This document shows positions 20,802-28,513 of a DNA stretch of 64,000 bases, piece by piece; the first letter of the stretch is position 1; every line of letters starts with the position of its first letter. The stretch is from Candidatus Heimdallarchaeota archaeon (GTDB taxonomy: Archaea > Asgardarchaeota > Heimdallarchaeia > Heimdallarchaeales > Heimdallarchaeaceae), in contig DAOVER010000008.1 in NCBI GenBank assembly GCA_030668875.1, forward strand, positions 1 through 64,000, in the 5' to 3' direction. The notes below the pieces were generated by a model, which did not search any database, was not told the DNA's origin, and was given only the letters and a program-made list of their open reading frames with translations. A program made the translations under genes and the position numbers.

Positions 20802-22049
20802 ATGAACAAGGTCTTACGTGCTGAATGTATAGAAGTAGACTTTCATCCACAGTTAAGCAAGCTTTGTCATCTAGCTAAAAATCTCTATAATCGAACAAAT
20901 TTTCTGATTAAAGAATCTCTGAGGAAGAAAAACAAACTCTTGTTTTATGAAGATTTAGATAAATTGCTGAAGAAGGAAGACTGTTATCGTGCCCTCCCAG
21001 CTCACACAGCACAACACACAATCAAACGTCTGTGTGGGGATTGGAAAGGATACTTTCGAGCGAAAAAAGAATGGAAAAAAGATCCAACATTGTTTTTTGC
21101 TAAACCTCAATCACCTAATTACAAGAAAAAAAAGGGAGAAATAATAGCCATCTTCAGCAACCAACAAGCAAGGATAATTAATGGTTGGTTAGTTCTACCC
21201 AAGAAAGCAGGATATTGGCACAAGACAAGATTAACGGAACAGGTAGATTTGAGAGAGGTGAGGATTGTTCCAAGGAGACCAAGATATACTCTTGAATTAG
21301 TCTATAGGAAGACCTTGCCTAAGATTATTAAGAAGAGGATTAGAAAAGGAGGAGTAGATTTAGGGATGGACAACCTTGCCGCTTTTGTGGATAACCAAGG
21401 TGGGCAACCGATTGTTATCAAAGATGCAGGGAAAGGAATAAAATCAATAACACAATATTATTTGAAAGAACAGAAGAAGTTACAAGTACAGTATAGCCAG
21501 CAGCAGAGAAAGCAACTGAAAGGAAACAATCGATTGGTATATGGTCAAACTTACTATAAACTTAAAGAGAAATGGAGGAGGAAACTGAAAGATGCTATCC
21601 ACAAATTAACCAAATATTTGGTTGATGTGTGGGTGGAAAGAGGACTCCATGAGGTGGTGATAGGTTACAACCCTCTCTGGAAACAGAATCTTCATTTCTG
21701 GAAAAAAACCACCCAGATGTTCGTCACCATCCCTTTTCTAAGAATTATCAATATTCTAAAGTACAAAGGAGCAGAACGAGGAATAAAGGTGGAGACTATC
21801 CCTGAGAAGTACACTTCCAAATGCAGTTTCTTAGATAATGAATTTCCTAAATTTCACAGGAAGTATAAGGGGAAAAGAATCTATCGAGGGTTGTTCCGAA
21901 CTGCTCAAGGACACTTAATCAATGCTGATGTTAATGCTGCTTACAATATTTTAGTTAAAAGCGATCCGAAAGCCTTGCCTAAACGCACGGTGAACGGGGT
22001 AGGAGGATACGTGATGTATCCCCAGAGAGTGAGTATAGAACTACTCTAG
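20802..22049 (+). CDS. tnpB: TnpB-family RNA-guided nuclease of an IS200/IS605-type element
   Basis: A 415-residue TnpB. It has an N-terminal helical/wedge region (LCHLAKNLYNRTNFLIKESL), the first RuvC aspartate in GVDLGMDNLAAF (near residue 186), and the final aspartate in INADVNAAYNIL. At the middle RuvC site it reads EVVIGYNPLWKQ, with Gly where most TnpBs have the catalytic Glu; this belongs to the known vIGyN-type clade, in which a Glu elsewhere may take over (EKYTSK is one candidate). The zinc-finger region is reduced to KCSFLDNE and lacks the usual paired CxxC. No tnpA is present, so the element cannot move by itself. The stop codon lies inside a right-end hairpin. Confidence 0.9.
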   Translation: MNKVLRAECIEVDFHPQLSKLCHLAKNLYNRTNFLIKESLRKKNKLLFYEDLDKLLKKEDCYRALPAHTAQHTIKRLCGDWKGYFRAKKEWKKDPTLFFAKPQSPNYKKKKGEIIAIFSNQQARIINGWLVLPKKAGYWHKTRLTEQVDLREVRIVPRRPRYTLELVYRKTLPKIIKKRIRKGGVDLGMDNLAAFVDNQGGQPIVIKDAGKGIKSITQYYLKEQKKLQVQYSQQQRKQLKGNNRLVYGQTYYKLKEKWRRKLKDAIHKLTKYLVDVWVERGLHEVVIGYNPLWKQNLHFWKKTTQMFVTIPFLRIINILKYKGAERGIKVETIPEKYTSKCSFLDNEFPKFHRKYKGKRIYRGLFRTAQGHLINADVNAAYNILVKSDPKALPKRTVNGVGGYVMYPQRVSIELL

Positions 22050-22056
22050 TTCTATA
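22034..22056 (+). repeat. Right-end hairpin overlapping the tnpB stop codon
   Basis: TATAGAACTA at 22034-22043 and TAGTTCTATA at 22047-22056 form a perfect ten-base-pair stem with a CTC loop. The tnpB stop codon at 22047-22049 falls in the second arm, consistent with an RNA structure processed from the tnpB transcript. Confidence 0.8.
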
Positions 22057-22085
22057 TGCCGACCTCTATGAACCTAGCTCAACCA

Positions 22086-22107
22086 ATGTAGTCTACTATA
22101 ACTACAT
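22086..22107 (+). repeat. Terminal hairpin of the TnpB element
   Basis: ATGTAGT at 22086-22092 and ACTACAT at 22101-22107 form a perfect seven-base-pair stem with an eight-base loop. Its place 37 bases after the tnpB stop fits the subterminal hairpin recognised by TnpA in IS200/IS605 right ends. Confidence 0.65.
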
Positions 22108-22232
22108 GACAAAAACCCATCATGAATTGTTGTTATTCAAACTTTTTGTTTTATTTAATTCTGATGTAAAAAGAACTAATCTATTTTGAACGCAGACAAA
22201 TTTCTTATTAATGAATACATATTTGTTGATAT

Positions 22233-23033
22233 ATGACCAAAATAAACCCTCTAAAGCTCACTGAATCTATCTGGGATTATGCATCAAGTGAGAAATCCTC
22301 ACACATATCCTTCATCGACTTTGACTCCTATTTAGTGATGGTAGATACAGGGATGGATGTTGAAAAAACAAAAGAGTTCAGAAAATTTGCTGAAAAGACT
22401 ACAGATAGAATCTTCCAGAAGGTTATCATAACACACTATCATGGTAATCACACCTTTGGTACTAATGTTTTCAAGGATTGTGAAATTATTTCTACTCAAG
22501 CAACAAGAGATCTTCTTGCTCAAGAAGTGGAAGGTGATTACAAAGATAAAAATATCATCTTACCTAACAAAACATTTTCTGGTGAATACGAGCTTAAAGA
22601 AGGTAATAAAACCATAAAAATAATTGAAACAAATGGTCACACAAAGGGTAGTGCTTTTGTGTATCTTCCAGAAGAGGGAGCAATTTTGACTGGAGATTTG
22701 CTGTTTGCAGATATGTTTCCTTTTGCTGGGGACCCCACTGTTAATCCCTATGAATGGATTGATGCTTTACAAAAAATGATTGACTTAAAACCTAACATCG
22801 TAATTCCTGGTCATGGTCACATTAGTTCCATAACTGAATTAAAATCACAGAAAAAAGTGTTGGTGAACTTAGTTAAAATCATCGAAGACATGATGACACA
22901 GAAATTGAGCGTTCAAGAAATAAAGAAATCTCCAAGATTACCCAGGTATGATCATGATGTCAATGAAAGATGGTTCAATATGACAGTTGACCGTTTTTAT
23001 GAGGTAATTAAAGAAAAAAGGAAAGAGAAATGA
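22233..23033 (+). CDS. Metallo-beta-lactamase-fold hydrolase
   Basis: A 266-residue MBL-fold protein. The metal-binding motif is HYHGNHTFG, in which Asn takes the usual Asp place of HxHxDH. Further ligands are GHTKGSAFVYLP, the aspartate in GAILTGDLLF and the histidine in IVIPGHGH. Glyoxalase II-, lactonase- and SoxH-type hydrolases share this layout, so the substrate cannot be named. The HxHxNH form is uncommon and may alter metal preference. There is no signal peptide, so it is probably cytoplasmic. It follows the TnpB right end by about 120 bases and is not obviously in an operon. Confidence 0.85.
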   Translation: MTKINPLKLTESIWDYASSEKSSHISFIDFDSYLVMVDTGMDVEKTKEFRKFAEKTTDRIFQKVIITHYHGNHTFGTNVFKDCEIISTQATRDLLAQEVEGDYKDKNIILPNKTFSGEYELKEGNKTIKIIETNGHTKGSAFVYLPEEGAILTGDLLFADMFPFAGDPTVNPYEWIDALQKMIDLKPNIVIPGHGHISSITELKSQKKVLVNLVKIIEDMMTQKLSVQEIKKSPRLPRYDHDVNERWFNMTVDRFYEVIKEKRKEK

Positions 23034-23099
23034 GAAGAAATTGGCTTCTTTCAGCTTGAATAATCCCTGTTGTAGCAGTTATCTCTTAAACACCAAAAA

Positions 23100-23252
23100 A
23101 TGTACGACAAACTTATTATATCAGAGACATCTTTTACTGAAATCGGTGATTATTAGACAACTAAAGTAGAAAAAATAAAAAAACCAAAAGGTGAAGACAA
23201 CTTCTTCGAAGATATTTTTGACTCATTTAAACAAGCTATAATCTTGCTTGTT
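23100..23252 (+). other. Open frame upstream of the 4-TM protein, interrupted by one UAG
   Basis: An ATG at 23100 opens the same frame as the downstream membrane protein and is broken only by TAG at 23154-23156. After the stop the frame reads KVEKIKKPKGEDNFFEDIFD, a plausible charged cytoplasmic N-terminus leading straight into the first membrane helix. No ATG, GTG or TTG follows until 23244. Confidence 0.4.
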
Positions 23253-23729
23253 ATGCTTATAATCTATAATCTCATACCATTGGGGATTGCATTTGGTGGT
23301 TACTACTGGGCCTATATGTCAACAGCATTTACCACAGGCTATACAGATCTATTGAACCTAATCACTGGCATGCTAAGTGATCCCGCAAGTATTCTTTCAA
23401 CAACACTTGAATGGGGGCACTATATCATGGCAGTTGCAGCTATCTTAGCAATAGTTAGTACAGCTGCGGCATTCTTGTTCACTGCATCTCGCAATGATAA
23501 AATAGCTAAACCAGTAAGTTTCTTCAAAGGTTTCCTTGGAGCTTGGGGAATACTATTCACATATGCGATACTATTGGCAATCTTAGGAACAATATACTTC
23601 GTAATCGGCATGTATGTAACAAATGCTCTAGTAGTTAACATTGTATCAATTGTTATTTATGTTTTAGCAGCATTTGTTCCTCTAGCAATGGTGTTCAGAG
23701 TAATAGATTATCTTTTAGAATTAGAGTAA
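23253..23729 (+). CDS. Small multi-pass membrane protein of unknown function
   Basis: A 158-residue protein from the ATG at 23253 with four predicted membrane helices and short Gly/Ala-rich loops. It resembles no family I can name. The open frame continues upstream with charged, coding-like sequence that has no normal start codon, so the true protein may be longer by about 50 residues; see the entry for 23100-23252. A TTG at 23244 is a third possible start. It is monocistronic as far as can be seen. Confidence 0.55.
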   Translation: MLIIYNLIPLGIAFGGYYWAYMSTAFTTGYTDLLNLITGMLSDPASILSTTLEWGHYIMAVAAILAIVSTAAAFLFTASRNDKIAKPVSFFKGFLGAWGILFTYAILLAILGTIYFVIGMYVTNALVVNIVSIVIYVLAAFVPLAMVFRVIDYLLELE

Positions 23730-23795
23730 ATAATTTTACTCTTTTCATTCATTTTTTTCAAAACATTTATTTTTGACTACATTGCAGTGATAGTT

Positions 23796-24006
23796 ATGCT
23801 AAAATTTATAGCTAAGATTTGTGAAACTTGTCATCAAAAAAAACCAAGAAATTATAGACAGGATTTTTTCCGAACATTATAAGGTCCGAAGCTGGCATTC
23901 ATGTGAGATTTGTAAAGAAAAAACTCATTGGGAATTTTCAAATGAGTATGAATCTGAGCTAGAGTTCAAAGAAGCAGAACAGAAGTATCAAACTCTTATG
24001 GGTTGA
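23796..24006 (+). pseudogene. Two-CxxC zinc-ribbon protein with a frame change at an A8 run
   Basis: From ATG 23796 the frame reads MLKFIAKICETCHQKK and stops soon after a run of eight A (23836-23843). The next frame continues without a stop as NQEIIDRIFSEHYKVRSWHS, then CEICKEKTHWEF, and ends at 24006. Removing one A joins them into a 69-residue protein with two CxxC pairs (CETC and CEIC), a normal zinc-ribbon spacing. As it stands only the second part is open, from a GTG at 23821. Either the A-run has an extra base in the assembly or in the genome, or a programmed frameshift is used. Confidence 0.5.
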
Positions 24007-24018
24007 CCTTACATCTAT

Positions 24019-26160
24019 TTGGTTGATTTAAAGAAAATACAGTTTTTTCGACATAAGATTTATTATTTGAAGAACATACAAAATTATGTGAAAACCTTTG
24101 ATTATGAAGAGAATCTTGTAGAATCTCTTCTTTGTAAATTGAAGCTTAAGGAAAAATTCCAGTTGCTAACTGGTTATTTCTTTTTTCAAACACACACTGT
24201 TCCCAGATTGGGTATTAAAACTTTCAAGATTACAGACGGTCCTCTTGGTATCTCTCAACATTCAAGTTTTCTTCGAAAAAACACCTATTTTCCTGCAGGA
24301 ATAAACCTTGCTGCCGCATGGAATAGAGAACTAGCTTATGAATGTGGTGAGGCTATAGGAAAAGAAGCAAGAGCAATTGGAAGGTCATGTGTTCTAGGTC
24401 CAGGGATTAATATCGGAAGAACACCTTTCAATGGTCGTACATATGAATATTATAGCGAGGATCCATACCTAACTAAAGAAATGTCTATCCCGTTTGTTAA
24501 GGGAGTACAAAGTCAAAAAATCGCTGCATGTCCTAAACATTATGTAGCAAATAACCAAGAAACCGATAGATATACAGTAAGTGTAGAAGTTGATGAACGA
24601 ACATTGCATGAAGTTTATCTAAGAGCTTTCAAGGATACAGTTGAAGAAGCAGATCCATGGACTATAATGTCTTCATATAATCTCGTTAATTCAGAATATG
24701 TTCATGAGAGCTCAAAATTATTAAAAGAGATTTTAATTGAAAGATGGGGATTCTCAGGTTTTGTGATGACTGACTGGTGGGCAACAGCTAAAGGGGATAG
24801 TAAGAATAAAGAACCTTCGCAATCCCCACCTGAAATAGCAGTCAAAGCTGGTTTATCACTTGAAATGCCTAAAGGTTACCTTTATGAGCACAAACGACTT
24901 GAGGAAGCATATAGGAGCAAGAAATTTACAGAAAAAGATATTGATGAATTAGTAAGAAGAATCTTGCATGTTTATGTGAAAGTAGGCATGTTTGAAAAGA
25001 AAAAATTATTACCTAAGGGGGAACGAAATACAAAAAAACATCAAAATTTAGCACGAAGAATGTCAGAGGAAGGGATTGTTCTTCTGAAAAATCAAAATAG
25101 CATTCTACCACTAGATTCTGACAAAATCAAGACATTAACTGTTTTAGGATCTAACGCTAACAAAAAGTTTGGCAAATTACTATATGGTGGAGCTGCTGCA
25201 GTTACTCCTCCATATGAGATAACAGCTTTAAAGGGGCTCAAAGAAAAATGCAAAGGAAAAATTCTGATAACAGAAAATCCATCTGACTCGGATTATGTTC
25301 TTCTATTCATGGGGTTAAATCACGATTCACCCAAGAAAATAATGAGTGATAAAACCATAGAAGAAGGAATTGAATTCGGAAATGAATCAGAGAAAATGGA
25401 TAGGAAGCAATTTGGTTTATCCAAATCACAAATAAATCTGATTAAGAAAACAGTAACAATTAATCCTAACACAATTGTGATTCTTATAAATGGGAGTCCT
25501 ATTGCGATGGACGATTGGTTAGAAAACGTCCCAGCTGTTCTTGAAGTATGGTATCCAGGGATGGAGGGGGGAAGAGCTATAGCAGATGTTCTATTTGGTG
25601 ACGTTAATCCCTCAGGGAAACTACCTATGACTTTTCCAAAGAAGATAGAAGATTGCCCTGCTCACAAATCCGAGAGAACCTTTCCAGGAGTAGATCTCAA
25701 GGTTTACTATGAAGAAGGGATTTATGTAGGTTACAAACACTATGATAAAAAAAATATCAACCCACTATTTCCATTTGGGTTTGGTCTTTCATATACTGAG
25801 TTCAAATTTGAAGAAGTTGAAACTACTAATAAGAAAATAAAGACAATACATGGAACATTAGAGATTAATGTAAAAATAACTAATGTTGGAAATAGAGCTG
25901 GGAGCGAAGTTATTCAGGTTTATTCTGAAGATGTAAAAAGTTCAGTTGATCGACCAAAGATAGAACTGGTTGGGTTTGAAAAAGTGTTCCTAGAACCCAA
26001 AGAAACACAAATTGTCCCCATTGAAATTAAAGGTAAGGATTTAGCTTTCTATGATGTTTCAAGCGATGGTTGGAACTTAGAAAAAGGAGATTTTATCCTA
26101 CATATAGGTAGTTCTTCAAGAGACTTTCATCTAGAAGAAAAGATAACTGTAATTAACTAA
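24019..26160 (+). CDS. bglX: Beta-glucosidase, glycoside hydrolase family 3
   Basis: A 713-residue GH3 enzyme that removes terminal beta-glucose or related sugars. The N-terminal barrel shows ITDGPLGISQ, GPGINIGRTPFNGRTYEYYSEDP, CPKHYVANNQET and the nucleophile aspartate in GFVMTDWWA. The alpha/beta sandwich domain follows (MSEEGIVLLKN, LYGGAAAVTPPYEI, WYPGMEGGRAIADVLFGDVNPSGKLP), and the C-terminal fibronectin-like domain ends the protein (NVGNRAGSEVIQVY). There is no signal peptide. The start is uncertain: TTG at 24019 gives the longest protein, while a GTG at 24088 gives the usual GH3 N-terminus and lies about 25 bases after a TATA-like tttattattt. Confidence 0.93.
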   Translation: MVDLKKIQFFRHKIYYLKNIQNYVKTFDYEENLVESLLCKLKLKEKFQLLTGYFFFQTHTVPRLGIKTFKITDGPLGISQHSSFLRKNTYFPAGINLAAAWNRELAYECGEAIGKEARAIGRSCVLGPGINIGRTPFNGRTYEYYSEDPYLTKEMSIPFVKGVQSQKIAACPKHYVANNQETDRYTVSVEVDERTLHEVYLRAFKDTVEEADPWTIMSSYNLVNSEYVHESSKLLKEILIERWGFSGFVMTDWWATAKGDSKNKEPSQSPPEIAVKAGLSLEMPKGYLYEHKRLEEAYRSKKFTEKDIDELVRRILHVYVKVGMFEKKKLLPKGERNTKKHQNLARRMSEEGIVLLKNQNSILPLDSDKIKTLTVLGSNANKKFGKLLYGGAAAVTPPYEITALKGLKEKCKGKILITENPSDSDYVLLFMGLNHDSPKKIMSDKTIEEGIEFGNESEKMDRKQFGLSKSQINLIKKTVTINPNTIVILINGSPIAMDDWLENVPAVLEVWYPGMEGGRAIADVLFGDVNPSGKLPMTFPKKIEDCPAHKSERTFPGVDLKVYYEEGIYVGYKHYDKKNINPLFPFGFGLSYTEFKFEEVETTNKKIKTIHGTLEINVKITNVGNRAGSEVIQVYSEDVKSSVDRPKIELVGFEKVFLEPKETQIVPIEIKGKDLAFYDVSSDGWNLEKGDFILHIGSSSRDFHLEEKITVIN

Positions 26161-26230
26161 AAACACAATTAGATTTTAGAGGTTATTTTGAATACAACCA
26201 ACCTAAGAAGTGCTTGAAATAAAATAACCC

Positions 26231-26240
26231 TTTTATAAAA
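26231..26240 (+). promoter_or_regulatory. TATA-like box of the HAD phosphatase gene
   Basis: An AT-rich stretch reading tttataaaac lies about 26 bases before the ATG at 26260. This is the spacing expected for a leaderless archaeal transcript and favours that ATG over the TTG three bases earlier. Confidence 0.45.
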
Positions 26241-26259
26241 CTAATAAAATCTACAATTG

Positions 26260-26991
26260 ATGAAATCTTTCCAGGTCATTGACACACTTCTTTTTGATAT
26301 GGATGGTACTCTTACAGACTTAGGGAAGAGATGGTGGGAACCTTTCTTCAGAGCTTTTGATAAATTAAAACCTAACTATGATCAACAGATAAAGCAAGAA
26401 GTTTTTGAAAAAGTCTTATCAAGAGTAATGGAAACAGGGATAGGAAGCGCTAAAATCTTAATATTGAAAATATTTCTTAAAGCAATTAAGGATTCAAAAG
26501 CTTCCCTGTTGGATATTTATAGACTTTTGAAGATGGTTAGAAAAGATCCTTTAGCGTTCAAAGAACTTGTTCCCATTGAAGGTGTTGCGGAAGTATTAGA
26601 GACTCTTCAATCACGTGGATACAAGATGGCTTTAGTAACTAACGCTGGAGATAAAACGGTTAACAGAGCTAAAAAGGTTTTGGACATTCTGAATAAATTC
26701 GATTTTATCGTTACACGAAATTCTGTTAAAAAAATTAAACCCTATCCAGAACCCATTCTTCTTGTATGTGAGGCTCTAAATAAACAACCAGGAACATGTG
26801 CGATGATAGGAGATTTTCCTCAAGATATCAGAGCAGGAAAAGCAGCAGGCACCAAAACTGTCGCAATTTTAGGAGTAAATGCCAAATACACACAAGATAA
26901 GATTAAAGAATTAGAACCAGATGTAACATTATTTTCAATAGGTGAATTACTTCATCTATTTCCAGGACCAGAACTCAATAATTTAGGATAG
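26260..26991 (+). CDS. HAD-superfamily phosphatase
   Basis: A 243-residue haloacid dehalogenase-like hydrolase. All four motifs are present: the nucleophile aspartate in LFDMDGTLTD, the motif II stretch ALVTNAG, the lysine in VKKIKPYPEP, and the acidic motif IV in MIGDFPQDIRAGKAAG. A helical cap lies between motifs I and II, as in phosphoglycolate phosphatase and beta-phosphoglucomutase relatives. The substrate is probably a small phosphorylated metabolite but cannot be named. It follows the GH3 gene on the same strand but has its own TATA-like box, so it is probably transcribed separately. Confidence 0.85.
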   Translation: MKSFQVIDTLLFDMDGTLTDLGKRWWEPFFRAFDKLKPNYDQQIKQEVFEKVLSRVMETGIGSAKILILKIFLKAIKDSKASLLDIYRLLKMVRKDPLAFKELVPIEGVAEVLETLQSRGYKMALVTNAGDKTVNRAKKVLDILNKFDFIVTRNSVKKIKPYPEPILLVCEALNKQPGTCAMIGDFPQDIRAGKAAGTKTVAILGVNAKYTQDKIKELEPDVTLFSIGELLHLFPGPELNNLG

Positions 26992-27210
26992 AATCAAACT
27001 CATAATTGTTTCATACTTAATTTGATAATTAAACAATAAAACTATATCTTGTACCAGATTAACAGGAAAGTAGAAATAGAAAACAATTGCTGCACACACA
27101 TTCACCATGCGGTTTAAGATAGTAATATATATACCCCAGCAACAACTGGAATTGAACTTTGTGAAAAAAGAGGGTTCCATTGCTTTGATATCTTCTAAAC
27201 AGGTGATACC

Positions 27211-28220
27211 TTGACACAAGATACTAAACCATCAACTAGAGAAGTACTTACAAATGCAACTTTTATGGTTCTGTTTGCAGCACAATTTACTGAGAATATA
27301 GGTAGATCAATTTCGGGTTTAGCACTAGAATTTCTTATCTTTGGGCTTACTGAAAGTCCGTTGTTAATGGGGGTTCTCTCAATAATATGGTTACTTCCTT
27401 TTGTCATACTAGCACCAATAGCTGGAGCGCTAGCTGATAGATTTGATCAACGAAAACTTATGTTTTATTCCAATATTGTAAGTGCTATTGCATCACTAGG
27501 TTTTGTAATTATCTATTTATTCAATGATCAGTTAACACAAATACATTATTCGGTTGGACAACCTGTTCTAAATTACCTGAATGTAGCTGGACAGCCCATA
27601 CCAAATTACCTTCATGTTCTTTGGCCCTTATTCGTTCTTTGTTTCATAAATTCCTCATCAGCAGCATTCTTCTTCCCTTCAAGAAACGCATATACTCGAT
27701 TAATAGTTAAGAAAAAGAATCTACTAATAGCTAATTCAGTAGGATCCTCGGTTTTTCAAGTCGCAACAATTATTGGATTTGTTCTTGCAGGATTATTAGC
27801 TGCTAAAAGTTATTTGTTAAGTTTCATAGGTGATGCATCAACTTTCGCTGTATCAGGTATTTTGATAGGTGTCATTTTCTTCATAGGTAAGAAGTCCCCT
27901 GAGGTTGTAAGAGAGAAAAGCAAAAACATTAAGCAGGAAATGAAACAATTTAAGGAGGATATTGCAGTTGGGTATCGAACAATTCGCAAGCATCCCAAAA
28001 TATCTTACATGCTCTTAGTTTTCTCTTTCATTACCTTTTCATTTGGAGCTATTAGTGTTCTCTTCATTGTAATTCTTCAAGGTGAAATGGGGTTAGGTCA
28101 GACGTGGTACGGAATATAGCAAGCTTTAATGGGAACTTCTGGAATTATTACAGCTGTAACCCTTATGCGAATAGGGAGAATAAAACGCAAAATACTACTT
28201 CTAAATATCACTTTTAGTGC
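27211..28220 (+). pseudogene. MFS transporter, truncated and carrying an in-frame UAG
   Basis: A major facilitator protein of the DHA3/macrolide- or enterobactin-exporter type (FTENIGRSISGLALEFLIFG, then ADRFDQRKLMFYSNIV). TTG at 27211 is supported by AGGTGA four bases upstream. The first 302 codons cover about eight membrane helices. The frame then hits TAG at 28117-28119, but the codons beyond continue the same protein (QALMGTSGIITAVTLMRIGR, about 34 residues) until a GC-rich unrelated block begins near 28220. The last three or four helices are missing. The gene is therefore doubly damaged, by a nonsense codon and by loss of its 3' end. Confidence 0.75.
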
Positions 28221-28510
28221 GGTAACGCACGTTATGAAACTTGGTTAAACTTGCCAGAGGCGGTCTAACCGTCGTTTAAGTGGGTCCCCTCACGTGCGTT
28301 GAGGGGAAGAATCATGAGAATCATGAGTGGGGAAGGAAGGAAGGGAGTGCGCATTTACTCCGACAACATTCCTGCCATTGCGCATCGTGCTGTATGGTTC
28401 AAACTTTATTAACTGAGGGACAAGTGTTCAAACACTTGCGAACCATAAATATTGCGAGTTTTCGCCAAGCACTACCCATATATCAGCACTTTCCTATATA
28501 AACTCGTAGA
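28221..28510 (+). other. GC-rich, hairpin-rich insert between two truncated genes
   Basis: This 290-base block is clearly richer in G and C than the rest of the window and has several exact stems. TAACG-CA-CGTTA lies at 28223-28234. CCCCTCA (28286-28292) pairs with TGAGGGG (28300-28306). TATGGTTC (28393-28400) pairs with GAACCATA (28440-28447) and encloses the palindrome CAAGTGTT-CA-AACACTTG (28421-28438). GAATCATGA is directly repeated near 28309-28327. No gene family is seen. It looks like a structured RNA or the end of a mobile element, perhaps of IS200/IS605 or MITE type. It interrupts the MFS gene on one side and replaces the start of a solute-binding protein gene on the other. Confidence 0.5.
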
Positions 28511-28513
28511 AAA

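Larger units (their letters stand above)
20750..22110 (+). mobile_element. Solitary TnpB element (IS1341-like), approximate limits
   Basis: The element consists of tnpB and a right end with two strong hairpins. Its left limit is not visible in the 110 bases between the beta-galactosidase start and tnpB, so the ends are estimates. In this class the right end and the 3' part of tnpB encode the guide RNA, whose guide would be taken from sequence just beyond the right end, after about 22110. Confidence 0.5.

Noticed and set aside
23154..28119. Pyrrolysine-type recoding of UAG across the genome.
   Set aside because: Several clear genes in the window end with TAG at the expected length, so UAG is a normal stop. 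The two internal UAGs are treated as local events.
28221..28510. RNase P RNA, SRP RNA or a group II intron in the GC-rich block.
   Set aside because: I looked for the conserved core of RNase P, the SRP helix 8 loop and intron domain V, and none fits well. The block is left as an unassigned structured region.
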